Of a stretch of 64,000 bases of DNA, positions 7,078 through 15,992 are shown piece by piece. The stretch's first letter is position 1. Each line of letters begins with the position of its first letter. Origin of the DNA: Methylobacterium sp. J-088 (GTDB lineage Bacteria; Pseudomonadota; Alphaproteobacteria; Rhizobiales; Beijerinckiaceae); assembly GCF_022829295.1 (NCBI RefSeq), contig NZ_JAKSYH010000232.1, positions 59,996 through 123,995 on the forward strand, in the 5' to 3' direction. A model generated the notes under the pieces. That model saw only the letters and a program-made list of their open reading frames with translations. It searched no databases and was not told the DNA's origin. Made by a program: the position numbers and the translations under genes.

Positions 7078-9522
7078 GTGACGATGATATCCAACGACCC
7101 TTCCCCGTCCGGGCGCTTCCCCCTGAACGGCGGCGAGACCGGCGCCCTCATACGCGCGAAGGATTGGTCGACCAGCCCGCTTGGGCCGCCGGAGGCATGG
7201 CCTACCGCGCTGAAGGTCGCCGTCAACCTCATGCTCCGATCACCGGAGAGCATGTGCTTGGTCTGGGGGACGGATCTGACATTTTTCTACAATGATGCCT
7301 ACCAACCGATACTCGGCTTGCGGCATCCACAGGCGCTCGGTGCATCGATGCCGGACGTTTGGCACGATGTCTGGGATGAAATCCGGCCCATCGTTCAGAA
7401 GGCGTTGGATGGCGAACCTAGCCAATACGGCGACATGCCATTGCGCATGACACGGTTCGGCGAAGCGGAGGATACATGGTGGTCGTTCTCGTATTCGCCG
7501 CTTTGCGACGAAGACGGCACCGTCGTCGGGATGTTCTGCGTCACCAGCGAAACGACCCAACGGGTCATCTCGGAGCGCAGCCTCAAGGCAAGCGAGATGG
7601 AGCTTCGGCTCGTCGCCGACGCCATGCCCGTCCTGGTGGCCTTCATCGACCGGGATCTCGTCTACCGCTTTGCCAACCGGGCGTACGAGGACTGGTTCTT
7701 CCGCCCGCCTGAGGAGGTGGTCGGCAGGAACGTGCTCGAACTCGTAGGTGAAGCCGGTTTCGAGGTTCGAAGGGCGGCTTTCCAGCAGGTGCTTGACGGT
7801 GAACCAGCCAGGCTGGAACTCGAATGGCCACATGCTGATGGGAGGTCGAGGATCGCCGACGTGCGATATCTTCCGCGGCGCGGGGTCGATGACGTCGTCG
7901 ACGGCTTTTACGTCTTCGTTCTCGACGTGTCGGACCGCAAGCGCATCGAGACGATGCTGCGTGAGTCCAATCGTGAACTCGAAATCCGTGTCGAGGAGCG
8001 TACGCGGCAGCTCGATCAGGTCTGGCGTTTCTCGCGCGACATGCTCTGCGTGGCGAACTTCGAGGCCCGCTTCGTCAGCCTCAACCCTGCCTGGACCCAG
8101 ACGCTGGGTTGGACGGTCGAAGATTTGATGGCGACCTCATTCGTCGACTTCATACACCCTGACGACCGAGAACGGACGACGGAGGCGATGGGCGGCCTAT
8201 CGAGGGGCGAAACGGTGACGGGCTTCGAGAACCGTTACCGCCACAAGGACGGTGATCACCGCTGGCTCTCCTGGACGGCGGTTCCTCGCGACGGGCTCAT
8301 CTATGGCGTCGTGCGCGACGTCACCCGGGAGAAGGCTCAGGCTTCCGCTCTGGTCACGGCGGAGGAGGCACTGCGGCAGGCTCAGAAGATGGAAGCCATC
8401 GGCCAATTGACCGGCGGCGTCGCGCACGATTTCAACAATCTGCTCACCGTGATCAAGTCGTCGACCGACTTGCTCAAGCGCCCGGACCTGCAGGAGGAGC
8501 GGCGCCTGCGCTACGTCGGCGCGATCTCGGACACGGTCGACCGCGCCGCGAAGCTCACCGGACAGTTATTGGCCTTCGCGCGTAGGCAGGCGCTCAAGCC
8601 GGAGGTGTTCGAGCTCGGGCGCAGCCTGACCTCCATCGGCGACATGGTCGGCACGCTGACCGGATCGCGCATCGAGGTCGATGTGCGCATTCCGGCTGCA
8701 GCCTGCTTCGTCGATGCCGACCCGAGCCAATTCGATACCGCCATCGTCAACATGGTGGTGAACGCCCGCGATGCGATGGACGGCCAGGGCCGACTGGTAA
8801 TCGCGATGACCGAAGCGTCCGGCATCCCGCCGGTTCGGGTGCAGGCCCCGGCATCCGGGGCCTTCGTCGCCGTTTCCATAACCGACACCGGCGGTGGCAT
8901 CGCCCAGGCTGACATGGACCGGATCTTCGAGCCGTTCTTCACGACGAAAGGCGTTGGACACGGCACCGGTCTCGGCCTGTCGCAGGTCATCGGATTTGCC
9001 AAGCAGTCAGGTGGTGACGTCCACGTCGAGAGCGAGATCGGACACGGGACCACCTTCACGCTCTACCTTCCGCGCGTGGCCGATCCCGTTGCCTCGGCCA
9101 TCCCCGATGTCGAACCCGAGCCCCTCGTCGATGGCCATGGCACCCGCGTGCTGGTGGTCGAGGACAATGTCGACGTGGGCAAATTCGCGACCCAGGCGCT
9201 CGCCGAACTCGGTTACGTGACCGTTTGGGCCGCGAACGCCGACGAGGCGCTCATCGAATTGTCAAAGGGTGCGGAGCGGTTCGACGTGGTCTTCTCCGAC
9301 GTGGTCATGCCGGGGATGGACGGGATCGACCTCGGGCATGCGATCCGCCGGCTTTACCACGACCTGCCGGTAGTGCTGACCAGCGGCTACAGCCATGTCC
9401 TGGCGAAGAACGGGACCTACGGTTTCGAGCTTCTTCACAAGCCCTACTCGGTGGAGCAGCTCTCCCGCATCCTGCGCAAGGTCGCGATGTGGCGACGGCG
9501 CAAGACCGCATTGGGCGCGTAA
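7078..9522 (+). CDS. PAS-rich hybrid histidine kinase with C-terminal receiver
   Basis: 814 residues from GTG7078 (ATG7084 would remove two). The order is a PAS-like domain of the kind starting GALIRAKDWSTSPLG (about 20-160), PAS (about 172-285), coiled coil (about 288-312), PAS (about 312-420), HisKA with His450 in GVAHDFNNLL, HATPase (DPSQFDTAIVNMVVNARDAM then GTGLGLSQV), and a receiver whose phosphoacceptor is Asp741 in FSDVVMPGMDG. There is no transmembrane segment. The last 370 codons are closely related to the convergent kinase at 9764-12943, sharing nearly identical DNA around the H-box. It probably autophosphorylates and passes phosphate to its own receiver; the signal and output are unknown. 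Confidence 0.9.
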   Translation: MTMISNDPSPSGRFPLNGGETGALIRAKDWSTSPLGPPEAWPTALKVAVNLMLRSPESMCLVWGTDLTFFYNDAYQPILGLRHPQALGASMPDVWHDVWDEIRPIVQKALDGEPSQYGDMPLRMTRFGEAEDTWWSFSYSPLCDEDGTVVGMFCVTSETTQRVISERSLKASEMELRLVADAMPVLVAFIDRDLVYRFANRAYEDWFFRPPEEVVGRNVLELVGEAGFEVRRAAFQQVLDGEPARLELEWPHADGRSRIADVRYLPRRGVDDVVDGFYVFVLDVSDRKRIETMLRESNRELEIRVEERTRQLDQVWRFSRDMLCVANFEARFVSLNPAWTQTLGWTVEDLMATSFVDFIHPDDRERTTEAMGGLSRGETVTGFENRYRHKDGDHRWLSWTAVPRDGLIYGVVRDVTREKAQASALVTAEEALRQAQKMEAIGQLTGGVAHDFNNLLTVIKSSTDLLKRPDLQEERRLRYVGAISDTVDRAAKLTGQLLAFARRQALKPEVFELGRSLTSIGDMVGTLTGSRIEVDVRIPAAACFVDADPSQFDTAIVNMVVNARDAMDGQGRLVIAMTEASGIPPVRVQAPASGAFVAVSITDTGGGIAQADMDRIFEPFFTTKGVGHGTGLGLSQVIGFAKQSGGDVHVESEIGHGTTFTLYLPRVADPVASAIPDVEPEPLVDGHGTRVLVVEDNVDVGKFATQALAELGYVTVWAANADEALIELSKGAERFDVVFSDVVMPGMDGIDLGHAIRRLYHDLPVVLTSGYSHVLAKNGTYGFELLHKPYSVEQLSRILRKVAMWRRRKTALGA

Positions 9523-9539
9523 GGGAAGAAGGACGCGCG

Positions 9540-9746
9540 ATGACGAAGGCCCCTTCGCCGGTTCCGGTCGATCCGGACAACTCCGATCTTCGCACGTCAG
9601 GGCGCAGGCCATGCCCGCGTCATACGTGTTCGAGATCTCTGACGGCCCAGAATCCGGGGCAAGCGTGCCGAAGACGAACGGGGCCTCGGAAAACGGCCGC
9701 ACCCGAGACCATCGCCCCCGGGACCCTTCCTAAGGGATTGGCCTAG
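9540..9746 (+). CDS. Small Pro/Arg-rich ORF of doubtful status
   Basis: A 68-codon frame starting at ATG9540, 17 bases after the kinase stop, with GAAGGA at 9528-9533 spaced six bases from the start, which is better than many real genes here. The product is basic, Pro/Arg/Cys-containing and matches nothing I know. A second frame from ATG9611 encodes MPASYVFEISDG, resembling the first residues of small Methylobacterium proteins of the DUF6894 type, and then degenerates. This could therefore be a decayed or frameshifted small gene rather than a functional one. Confidence 0.3.
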   Translation: MTKAPSPVPVDPDNSDLRTSGRRPCPRHTCSRSLTAQNPGQACRRRTGPRKTAAPETIAPGTLPKGLA

Positions 9747-9763
9747 CGGTCGGCCCGCAAGCC

Positions 9764-12700
9764 TTACTCCGATGCCTCCCCGCGACACCGTCGTTTCGAA
9801 GCCGCGTGGCGGAGGATGCGCGATAGCGCTTCGACCGAATAGGGCTTCTGCAGCAGTTCGAAGCCGTGGTCGCTTTCCTCGGCGAGGACATGGCTGTAGC
9901 CGCTGGTCAGCACCACCGGCAGGCTGGGATACAGGCGCCGGACCTCGCGCCCGAGGTCGACCCCGTTCATCCCCGGCATCACCACGTCGGAGAACACCAC
10001 GTCGTAGGCGCCGGGGCTCTCGACCAGCGCCGCCAAGGCATCGTCGGCGTTCATGACCCAGTGGGTCCCGTAGCCGAGCTCCTGAAGCGTCTGGGTCGAG
10101 AAGGTTCCGACGTCCCGATTGTCCTCGACCACCAGGACGCAGGTGCCGCGTCCGTCGACGGCCTGCTCGGTCGCGACGGTCGTCTCCCCGGGCTCGGCAT
10201 CTTGCGCCACCCGCGGCAGGTAGAGCGCGAACGTGGTGCCGCGTTCGACCTCGCTCTCGACCAACACCTCGCCGCCGGACTGCTTGGCGAAGCCGAACAC
10301 CTGGGAGAGGCCGAGCCCGGTCCCCTGGCCGACGCCCTTGGTCGTGAAGAACGGCTCGAAGATCCTGTCGACCTGATCGGGCGGGATGCCCGATCCGGTA
10401 TCGGTCAGCGCGATCCGGACGAAGTCCCCGACCTGCGCGGGATGCGACCGCAGCGCCGGCACGACAGCCACGGCGTCGACCGTGATGTCGAGCCGACCCT
10501 CGCCGTCCATCGCGTCCCGGGCGTTGACCGCCATGTTCACCAGGGCGGTGTCGAATTGGCTCGGGTCGGCGCTGACGTGGCAGGGTTCGTCGCCGATGCG
10601 GACTGCCACGGTGATCCTCGCACCGGTAAGCGTGCCAACCATCTCGCCGATGGACCTCACGCTCTGGCCGGCATCGAACACCACCGGCCGGAGCGCCTGC
10701 CTCCTGGCGAAGGCCAGGAGTTGCCCGGTGAGCTTGGCGGCCCGGTCGACCGTGTCGGAGATCGCACCGATGTACCGGTCCCGCCTGTCCTCGGAAAGGT
10801 TCGGCCGCTTGAGCAGGTCGGTCGACGACTTGATCACGGTGAGCAGATTGTTGAAATCGTGCGCGACGCCGCCGGTCAGATGGCCGACCGCCTCAAGCTT
10901 CTGGGATTGGCGCAGCGCCTCCTCCGCCTGGAGCAGGGTGGCGGCGCGCTCCTTCTCAAGGGTGACGTCGCGCGAGACGCAGTAGAGCAGCCCTTCGACC
11001 GGAACGGCGGTCCAAGAGAGCGAGCGATAGTCGCCGTCGCGGCCCCTGAACCTGTTCTCGAACGCCAACGTGAGACCTCCGGCCGTAAGCCTCTCGATCT
11101 CGGCGCGCGTCCTCGCCCGGTCATCCGGATGTTCGAGCCACTCGGAGGTCTTGCCGACGATCTCGTGCCTGTCCCATCCGAGGATGCGCTGCCAGGCAGG
11201 GTTGATGCTGATCCAGATTCCGTCGCCATCGGCGATGCCGAGCATGTCCTGGCTGACCTGCCAGATCCGGTCGCGCTCCTGCGTCCGCTCTGCGAGGGTG
11301 TCGGCCTGTTCCTTCTCCGCCGTGACGTCCCTGGCGGTGCAGTAGAACTTTCCATTCTCCGGTACCGCGACCCAGGACAGCCATCGGTAGTCGCCGGCCT
11401 TCGTCCGGTAGCGGTTCTCGAAGCGCAGCGCCGGTTGCCCACGCTTGATCGCCTCGAACGCCTCGTGGTTTCGTGCCAGGTCGTCGGGATGGAGGAAGTC
11501 GAAGAAAATCGTCGAACGGATCTCTTCCTCGGTCCAGCCCAACAACCTCATCCATGCCGGGTTCGAGCTCTCGAAGTAACCTTCGTCGTTGAGCACGCCC
11601 AGCAGGTCCGGCGTCACCTCCCAGGTTCGTCCGCGCGCGAGCGTCCGCTCGGCCACCCGACGTTCGAGGTCGGCGTTGAGATCGCGCAAGCGAGCGTCCT
11701 TCCGCCGCCGTTCGGAGATATCGTCGAACAGGATCGCAACCCGATAAGCCCCGGGCTGGCCGATCCTGTAGGCGTGGACGTCATAGTATCGGTCGTCGAG
11801 CGCGACGGCCGGGTACTCGAACCGCGCCGGCACGCCGGTTCGGATCACCTCGCCGTAGGTCTCGAACCAATGGTCTTCATGCTTCGGGGCCAAGGCACGC
11901 ATGCCGGTGCCGACCGCGTCGGTGAGCCCGGTCTGTCGCTGGAAGGCCTGGTTGACCTCGACGAAGCGATAGTCGACCGGCGCGCCGGCCTGGTCGAAGA
12001 CGACGTCGACGATGCAGAAACCCGCGTCGATCGCGTTGAACAGGCTGCGATAGCGCTCCTCGCTCGCCCGCAGCGCCTCGCGGGCCTGACGCGTGGCGGT
12101 GACGTCGTGACCCTCGACGAAGATCCCGGTGACCTTTCCGGCGTCGTCGCGGATCGGCTCGTAGACGAAGTCGAGGAAGCGCTCCTCGTCGGACCCGTTT
12201 CCCCGCCGCAGCCGGATCGGGACATCGTGCGCGAGGAACCTCTCGCCGTTCGCGAAGACGCCGTCGAGCAACTCGTAGAAGCCCTGGCCGACGAGTTCCG
12301 GAAGCCCCTCCCGGACGGTCTTACCGATCAGCGGGCGCTCGCCGACGAGCCTCAGGTAGGCGTCGTTCACGAACTCGAAGACGTGATCGTGCCCGGCGAC
12401 GATGGCGATGAACCCCGGGGCTTGGCCGAACATCCGCCGTTGGCGCTCCGTATCGGCCGTGACCTTCCGCTCGGCGAGCACCCGATCCGTCGTCTCGGTG
12501 CAGACGCACACGATGCCGGCGACCCCACCGGCATCGTCGTGCATCGGGGTGTAATCGAAGGAGAAATGCGCGGTCTCGGGTTTACCGTTGCGCAGCGGGG
12601 CGGTCTCGATCTCGACCGCGCGAACCGCCTCGCCACCGAAGGCGCGGTCCATCAGCGGGGCCACCGAGGCCTCGACCTCGGGCCAGACATCGAAGAAGGG

Positions 12701-12943
12701 CCGCCCCAACGTCTCTGGATGCTTCAGACCCAGCATCGGGGCGTAGGCGTCGTTGTAGAGCATGACGCGCCGGGGTCCCCAGGCGACGAAGGTCGGGTGC
12801 GGCGCGGCCAACACCATCCTGACCAGGGCGCGTAGGTCGCTCGGCCACGTTGCGGGTTCCCCGAGCGGTGTCGAGGCCCACGCGATGCCGCGCATCAAGG
12901 CGCCGGCTTCGCCGCCACCGGACAAAAATGCCTTCATCGTCAT
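9764..12943 (-). CDS. Multi-PAS hybrid histidine kinase with receiver
   Basis: 1059 residues from the minus-strand ATG at 12943; the frame is open further upstream but the homologous start of the sister kinase aligns here (MKAFLSGGGEAGALMRG). It has at least five PAS-type domains in series. The last two, near PEWMRLLGWTEEEI-like and PAWQRILGWDRHEI segments, look like a tandem duplication. HisKA follows with His695 in GVAHDFNNLL, then HATPase with FTTKGVGQGTGLGL and a receiver with Asp986 in FSDVVMPGMNG. It is soluble. It faces the 814-residue kinase tail to tail, their stops 241 bp apart, so their matching 3' halves form a long imperfect inverted repeat. Signal unknown; PAS stacking suggests several inputs. 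Confidence 0.9.
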   Translation of the reverse strand: MTMKAFLSGGGEAGALMRGIAWASTPLGEPATWPSDLRALVRMVLAAPHPTFVAWGPRRVMLYNDAYAPMLGLKHPETLGRPFFDVWPEVEASVAPLMDRAFGGEAVRAVEIETAPLRNGKPETAHFSFDYTPMHDDAGGVAGIVCVCTETTDRVLAERKVTADTERQRRMFGQAPGFIAIVAGHDHVFEFVNDAYLRLVGERPLIGKTVREGLPELVGQGFYELLDGVFANGERFLAHDVPIRLRRGNGSDEERFLDFVYEPIRDDAGKVTGIFVEGHDVTATRQAREALRASEERYRSLFNAIDAGFCIVDVVFDQAGAPVDYRFVEVNQAFQRQTGLTDAVGTGMRALAPKHEDHWFETYGEVIRTGVPARFEYPAVALDDRYYDVHAYRIGQPGAYRVAILFDDISERRRKDARLRDLNADLERRVAERTLARGRTWEVTPDLLGVLNDEGYFESSNPAWMRLLGWTEEEIRSTIFFDFLHPDDLARNHEAFEAIKRGQPALRFENRYRTKAGDYRWLSWVAVPENGKFYCTARDVTAEKEQADTLAERTQERDRIWQVSQDMLGIADGDGIWISINPAWQRILGWDRHEIVGKTSEWLEHPDDRARTRAEIERLTAGGLTLAFENRFRGRDGDYRSLSWTAVPVEGLLYCVSRDVTLEKERAATLLQAEEALRQSQKLEAVGHLTGGVAHDFNNLLTVIKSSTDLLKRPNLSEDRRDRYIGAISDTVDRAAKLTGQLLAFARRQALRPVVFDAGQSVRSIGEMVGTLTGARITVAVRIGDEPCHVSADPSQFDTALVNMAVNARDAMDGEGRLDITVDAVAVVPALRSHPAQVGDFVRIALTDTGSGIPPDQVDRIFEPFFTTKGVGQGTGLGLSQVFGFAKQSGGEVLVESEVERGTTFALYLPRVAQDAEPGETTVATEQAVDGRGTCVLVVEDNRDVGTFSTQTLQELGYGTHWVMNADDALAALVESPGAYDVVFSDVVMPGMNGVDLGREVRRLYPSLPVVLTSGYSHVLAEESDHGFELLQKPYSVEALSRILRHAASKRRCRGEASE

Positions 12944-13495
12944 AGAAGCCAAACTGTCCCGAGCGCGGGAGGGGTACCACGCTCGCCTCGGCGGAAGGTC
13001 GCAGGACAAAGGCGATTGGCGGCGGTTCGGGCTCCCATCCGTCCCACATAGACTGACCGCGACATCCCTTACAGCGCCTGGGGCCACACATTGCGATAAT
13101 TCTACCTGACCTTCAGTTCATATGGACGGCTCTGTCAGTGTGCGGGCTGCAGAATTGCATTGAAACACTGGCCCCATCGGATGTGATGAATGGCTGGAAT
13201 GGACTGGGATGCACCCGAAGCAGATTTTAAATTCAGCCAACAAGGCGTCTTCATGTTCCTCTCAACGCGAACGCCATTGAGCATCCCTTCTCACACGGGC
13301 ATCCGGATATGGTTTAGGCTTCGTTGATCCCGGCAGCGAGCAACGGGAAGCGCTTCCTTGTGCCCGCTGCCCTCGGAAACGTATGCTCCTACCCATCTAC
13401 TGGAACGGTATGCTCAAGGGCCGGGAATGGATGGCCAAGCCTAAGGTCGCAGCCTGATCCCCCACCGCACCACGACCATCGGAAGGAAGATGCCC
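12944..13495. other. Divergent intergenic region with direct repeats
   Basis: About 550 bases between the divergent kinase and DsrE-like genes, with no supported ORF. It carries GGAAACGTATGCTC at 13375-13388 and GGAACGGTATGCTC at 13402-13415: direct repeats sharing TATGCTC, 27 bp apart, about 80-120 bp before the DsrE-like start. A/T-rich stretches near 13,130-13,250 may hold promoters. No terminator is seen. Confidence 0.4.
13375..13415 (+). promoter_or_regulatory. Direct repeat pair upstream of the DsrE-like gene
   Basis: TATGCTC at 13382-13388 and 13409-13415, each preceded by GGAA and C/G-rich bases, with repeat starts 27 bp apart. Same-face tandem sites of this kind usually mark an activator. 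The local four-cysteine Crp/Fnr regulator is a candidate, but the sequence is not a Crp box. Confidence 0.3.
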
Positions 13496-13957
13496 ATGAG
13501 ACGCCGGACGTTCACCGTGGCGCTGTCCCTTCTCGCCTTGATAGCGGTCCCCGCCATGGCGGCAAGCGAGGTGCCCGCGGGGTACTATTCCGACCAGAAG
13601 GTCGTCTACCAGAACGACGGCGGGGCGCCGGACAACGCCACCTACTTCAAGCACATCCTCGGCAACATGAAGAACCACATCGAGGCGGTGGGCAAGGACC
13701 ATATCCAGGTCCGGGTGGTCGACTTCGGCGATGGCGTCGACCTGTTCAAGATGGCCTCGAACGACCCCAAGCTCGCAGGCCAGATCGACGCCCTAAAGGC
13801 CGAGGGCGTGAAGTTCCTGATCTGCAAAAACACCCTGACCCAGAGGAAGATCGACTGGCACGAGCTGCACGGCGTGACTGAGGAGGACATCGTTCCGAGC
13901 GGGGTCGCCGAGTTGGTCCGTCTCCAGGGAATGGGCTTCACGTACGTCCACCCCTGA
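13496..13957 (+). CDS. Exported DsrE/DsrF-like sulfur-relay protein
   Basis: 153 residues. GGAAGGA at 13481-13487 is spaced eight bases from ATG13496 and only two from ATG13490, so 13496 is the start. Residues 1-23 form a signal peptide with an AMAA cleavage region. The mature part shows the DsrE/DsrF-like fold pattern of intracellular sulfur-oxidation proteins: NMKNHIEAVG, VRVVDFGDGVDL, then the conserved cysteine in KFLICKNTL and the TEEDIVPSGVAELVRLQ segment. Exported family members occur with thiosulfate-oxidation or thiol-redox genes. Here it lies beside a GDCCVxC protein, a thioredoxin and CcdA, suggesting a periplasmic sulfur-carrier or persulfide role. That role is inference. Confidence 0.8.
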   Translation: MRRRTFTVALSLLALIAVPAMAASEVPAGYYSDQKVVYQNDGGAPDNATYFKHILGNMKNHIEAVGKDHIQVRVVDFGDGVDLFKMASNDPKLAGQIDALKAEGVKFLICKNTLTQRKIDWHELHGVTEEDIVPSGVAELVRLQGMGFTYVHP

Positions 13958-13973
13958 GACCAGCGGGCTTCCC

Positions 13974-14204
13974 TTACCCGCAGCAACTGGGAGGTTGTCC
14001 CGTCAGGGCAGCCTCCTGGATCGGCGGGCAAGGTGCGTCCCCGTAGGAACAGAACACGCAGCAATCCCCCGCCTTCGGGCGCAGGACGACACCGCACCCT
14101 ACGCAGTCGTGGAAGAAGCGGCAGGCGTCGGTTGGCATCGTCTCCGTCATCCGATGTCCGCAATGCGGGCAGGTGAGCGTGGATCGTAGCTGAGCCGTCG
14201 TCAT
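13974..14204 (-). CDS. GDCCVxC-motif small cysteine-rich protein
   Basis: 76 residues with cysteines arranged as CPHC, CVGC, GDCCVFC and a final CC near the end. The signature GDCCVFCSYG followed by CPP defines the GDCCVxC family, some of whose members elsewhere use selenocysteine; this copy has ordinary Cys codons. The first half resembles a zinc-ribbon. There is no signal peptide, so it is probably cytoplasmic and metal- or thiol-binding. It is 58 bp downstream of the Crp/Fnr gene on the same strand and converges with the DsrE-like gene (stops 16 bp apart). Function unknown; co-location with thiol genes suggests sulfur or heavy-metal stress. Confidence 0.8.
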   Translation of the reverse strand: MTTAQLRSTLTCPHCGHRMTETMPTDACRFFHDCVGCGVVLRPKAGDCCVFCSYGDAPCPPIQEAALTGQPPSCCG

Positions 14205-14262
14205 CGTGCAGTCCTGGCAGTCGGTGGTGCCGATAGGGTTGGAGGCAATGGACGCCTCCAGG

Positions 14263-14937
14263 TCAGTTCAGCCTTCCGGCGGCCAGGCCAGCCCGGTCCA
14301 TGACCTGGACCTGCCCGCGGCGGATCTCGACCAGACCGGTATCGGCCCATTCCCCGAGCAGGCGGCTGACGACCTCCCGGACGCTGCCGACGTCGGCGGC
14401 GAGCGCCTGATGCGTCTTCCAGACGATGCCGTCTGCATCGGCCTCGACCAGCAGGCGTCGCGCAAGCCTCTGTTCCAGCGGTGCGAAGGCCACCTCCTCG
14501 ACGAGGTCGAACACGGCGGTCAGGAGCTTGGTGTAGTCGTCGAGGACGAAGTCCCGAAACTCGTCGCTCTCCCGCATCAATTGGCGGAAGGTGTCGGCCG
14601 GCAACGCCGCCAGTTCGGTCCGGCTCTCCGCGACGCTCTGCGCGGGGAAGCCGCCGCCCGACAGGAGGCACTGGGTGGTGAGGACACAGGTCCCGCCAGC
14701 GCCGACCTTGTAGATCAGCATCTCCCGGCCGGTCTCGGACATCCGGAACACCCGGGTCCTCCCATCGATGCACATGAGATAATTCGCACACGCACCCTGA
14801 AGCTCGTAGGCAATCGCGCCAGACTCAAGCACGGGGAAATGCACGTTGCCGCGCGCGATCTGGAGATGGTTCGCGCTGAAATTTCGGACCAGCGGAAATC
14901 GCTCGATCCAGCGTTCGATCTGATGGGCGGTCTGCAT
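14263..14937 (-). CDS. Crp/Fnr-family regulator with two cysteine pairs
   Basis: 224 residues. The sensor domain (about 15-140) contains four cysteines at positions 50, 56, 84 and 90, two C-x5-C pairs placed on the beta-roll. The C-terminal winged helix (about 150-215) has HQALAADVGSVREVVSRLL as its recognition region. The cysteine layout differs from Fnr (N-terminal cluster plus one), so a thiol or persulfide switch is plausible but unproved. AGGGAGGA precedes the start. It is divergent from the pentapeptide gene, and a perfect GTGA-N6-TCAC box lies between them. It probably controls this redox module and the GDCCVxC gene downstream of it. Confidence 0.85.
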   Translation of the reverse strand: MQTAHQIERWIERFPLVRNFSANHLQIARGNVHFPVLESGAIAYELQGACANYLMCIDGRTRVFRMSETGREMLIYKVGAGGTCVLTTQCLLSGGGFPAQSVAESRTELAALPADTFRQLMRESDEFRDFVLDDYTKLLTAVFDLVEEVAFAPLEQRLARRLLVEADADGIVWKTHQALAADVGSVREVVSRLLGEWADTGLVEIRRGQVQVMDRAGLAAGRLN

Positions 14938-15020
14938 CGTCGTCCTCCCTGGGCCGGCGGTCGTTGGATGCCGCCATGCCCACGACTCAAGCGTTATAAT
15001 TTCGGAATCCGTAGCCTTCG

Positions 15021-15034
15021 GTGACTTGGGTCAC
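15021..15034. promoter_or_regulatory. Crp-type box GTGA-N6-TCAC
   Basis: GTGACTTGGGTCAC matches the core Crp-family operator with perfect arms. It sits 84 bp from the regulator's start and 117 bp from the pentapeptide gene's start, so one site could serve both divergent promoters. Family membership of the adjacent regulator makes it the likely binder. Confidence 0.65.
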
Positions 15035-15150
15035 AGACGTTTGCGCCGGCATTCCATACCACTGTCGTCACTGAACAAAAAACCGTCCGGCAAGACCGTG
15101 AGGAAGCAGAAGCTTTCCGCGGGCCGGGGCGAAACCAACCGGGAGAAACC

Positions 15151-15951
15151 ATGCGCCGCCTCGTCTCTCTTCTGCTCGCTTCCGTCCTCCTGGCCGCTCC
15201 GGCCCATGCCGAGCAGGACCTGCTCCTGGGTGCCGACATGAACTCCGCGGCGATGACGAAGGCCGAGATGACCCGAGCCGACGTCGAGGCGCTGATCGCC
15301 AAGGCCGACGGCAAGCCCATCGACCTGAGTGATAAGGCGCTCGCCGGCCTCGACCTGTCGGGCCTGAACCTCAAGGGTGCGAACCTGCGCACCGCCCGCC
15401 TCAACAAGGCCAACCTGCGCGGCGCCGACCTGTCCGGCGCCAACCTGGAGCAGGCCTGGTTCATCAAGGCCGACCTCTCGGGCGCCAAGCTCGTCGGCGC
15501 CAAGATGTTCGGCATCACCGCCCGCGACGCGAACCTCAGCGGCGCCGACCTCAGCCAGTCGATGCCCATCGGCGACTTCAAGGGCGCCAACATGGCCGGG
15601 GCGACCTTGGTCGACCTCAAGGGCGGCGCCGACATCAAGAACCAGTCCATGGGCCTGATGCGGGCCGTGTTCGTCTCGGTGAACCTCAAGGGAGCCAACC
15701 TTAAGGGGGCGAACCTGGGCCGCTCGCGGCTGGAATACGCCGATCTCACCGACGCGGACCTGACCGACGTGGTGCTGATGGGGTCCGACCTGTCGGGGGC
15801 CAACCTCACCGGCGCGACCATTGCCGGGGCCGACTTCAAGAACGTCGACGTCACCGCCGCCCGTCTCATCGATCTGAAGGGCCAGGACAGCGCCAAGGAT
15901 TGGTCGACCCGCGTGAACGTCGACCGCGCGATTACTCAGGCATCGAACTGA
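15151..15951 (+). CDS. Exported pentapeptide-repeat protein
   Basis: 266 residues with a clean signal peptide (about 1-20, ending APAHA). From about residue 55 to 250 the chain is made of A(D/N)LxG-type pentapeptides, for example LSGLNLKGANLRTARLNKAN, interrupted near residues 150-175 (MGLMRAVFVS). Such repeats fold as a right-handed quadrilateral beta-helix and are usually binding scaffolds. GGGAGAA precedes ATG15151. It heads a likely operon with the thioredoxin and CcdA genes (gaps 41 and 6 bp). A periplasmic scaffold in thiol chemistry is a guess from context. Known pentapeptide proteins range from gyrase inhibitors (cytoplasmic) to proteins without known function. Confidence 0.85.
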   Translation: MRRLVSLLLASVLLAAPAHAEQDLLLGADMNSAAMTKAEMTRADVEALIAKADGKPIDLSDKALAGLDLSGLNLKGANLRTARLNKANLRGADLSGANLEQAWFIKADLSGAKLVGAKMFGITARDANLSGADLSQSMPIGDFKGANMAGATLVDLKGGADIKNQSMGLMRAVFVSVNLKGANLKGANLGRSRLEYADLTDADLTDVVLMGSDLSGANLTGATIAGADFKNVDVTAARLIDLKGQDSAKDWSTRVNVDRAITQASN

Positions 15952-15992
15952 GCCCTCTTCCACCTCGACCAATTCACGAAGGAAAAACATCC

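Noticed and set aside
9611..9733. A 40-codon DUF6894-like ORF
   Set aside because: Only the first dozen residues resemble that family; the rest is unstructured. Kept only as a note under the 9540-9746 ORF.
9866..12835. A 989-codon plus-strand frame opposite the multi-PAS kinase
   Set aside because: It mirrors the kinase gene in the GC-rich complementary frame; the product is Arg/Asp/Val-rich without domains, while the minus strand gives a complete kinase.
13974..14204. Selenocysteine in the GDCCVxC protein
   Set aside because: All relevant codons are Cys codons and no in-frame TGA is present.
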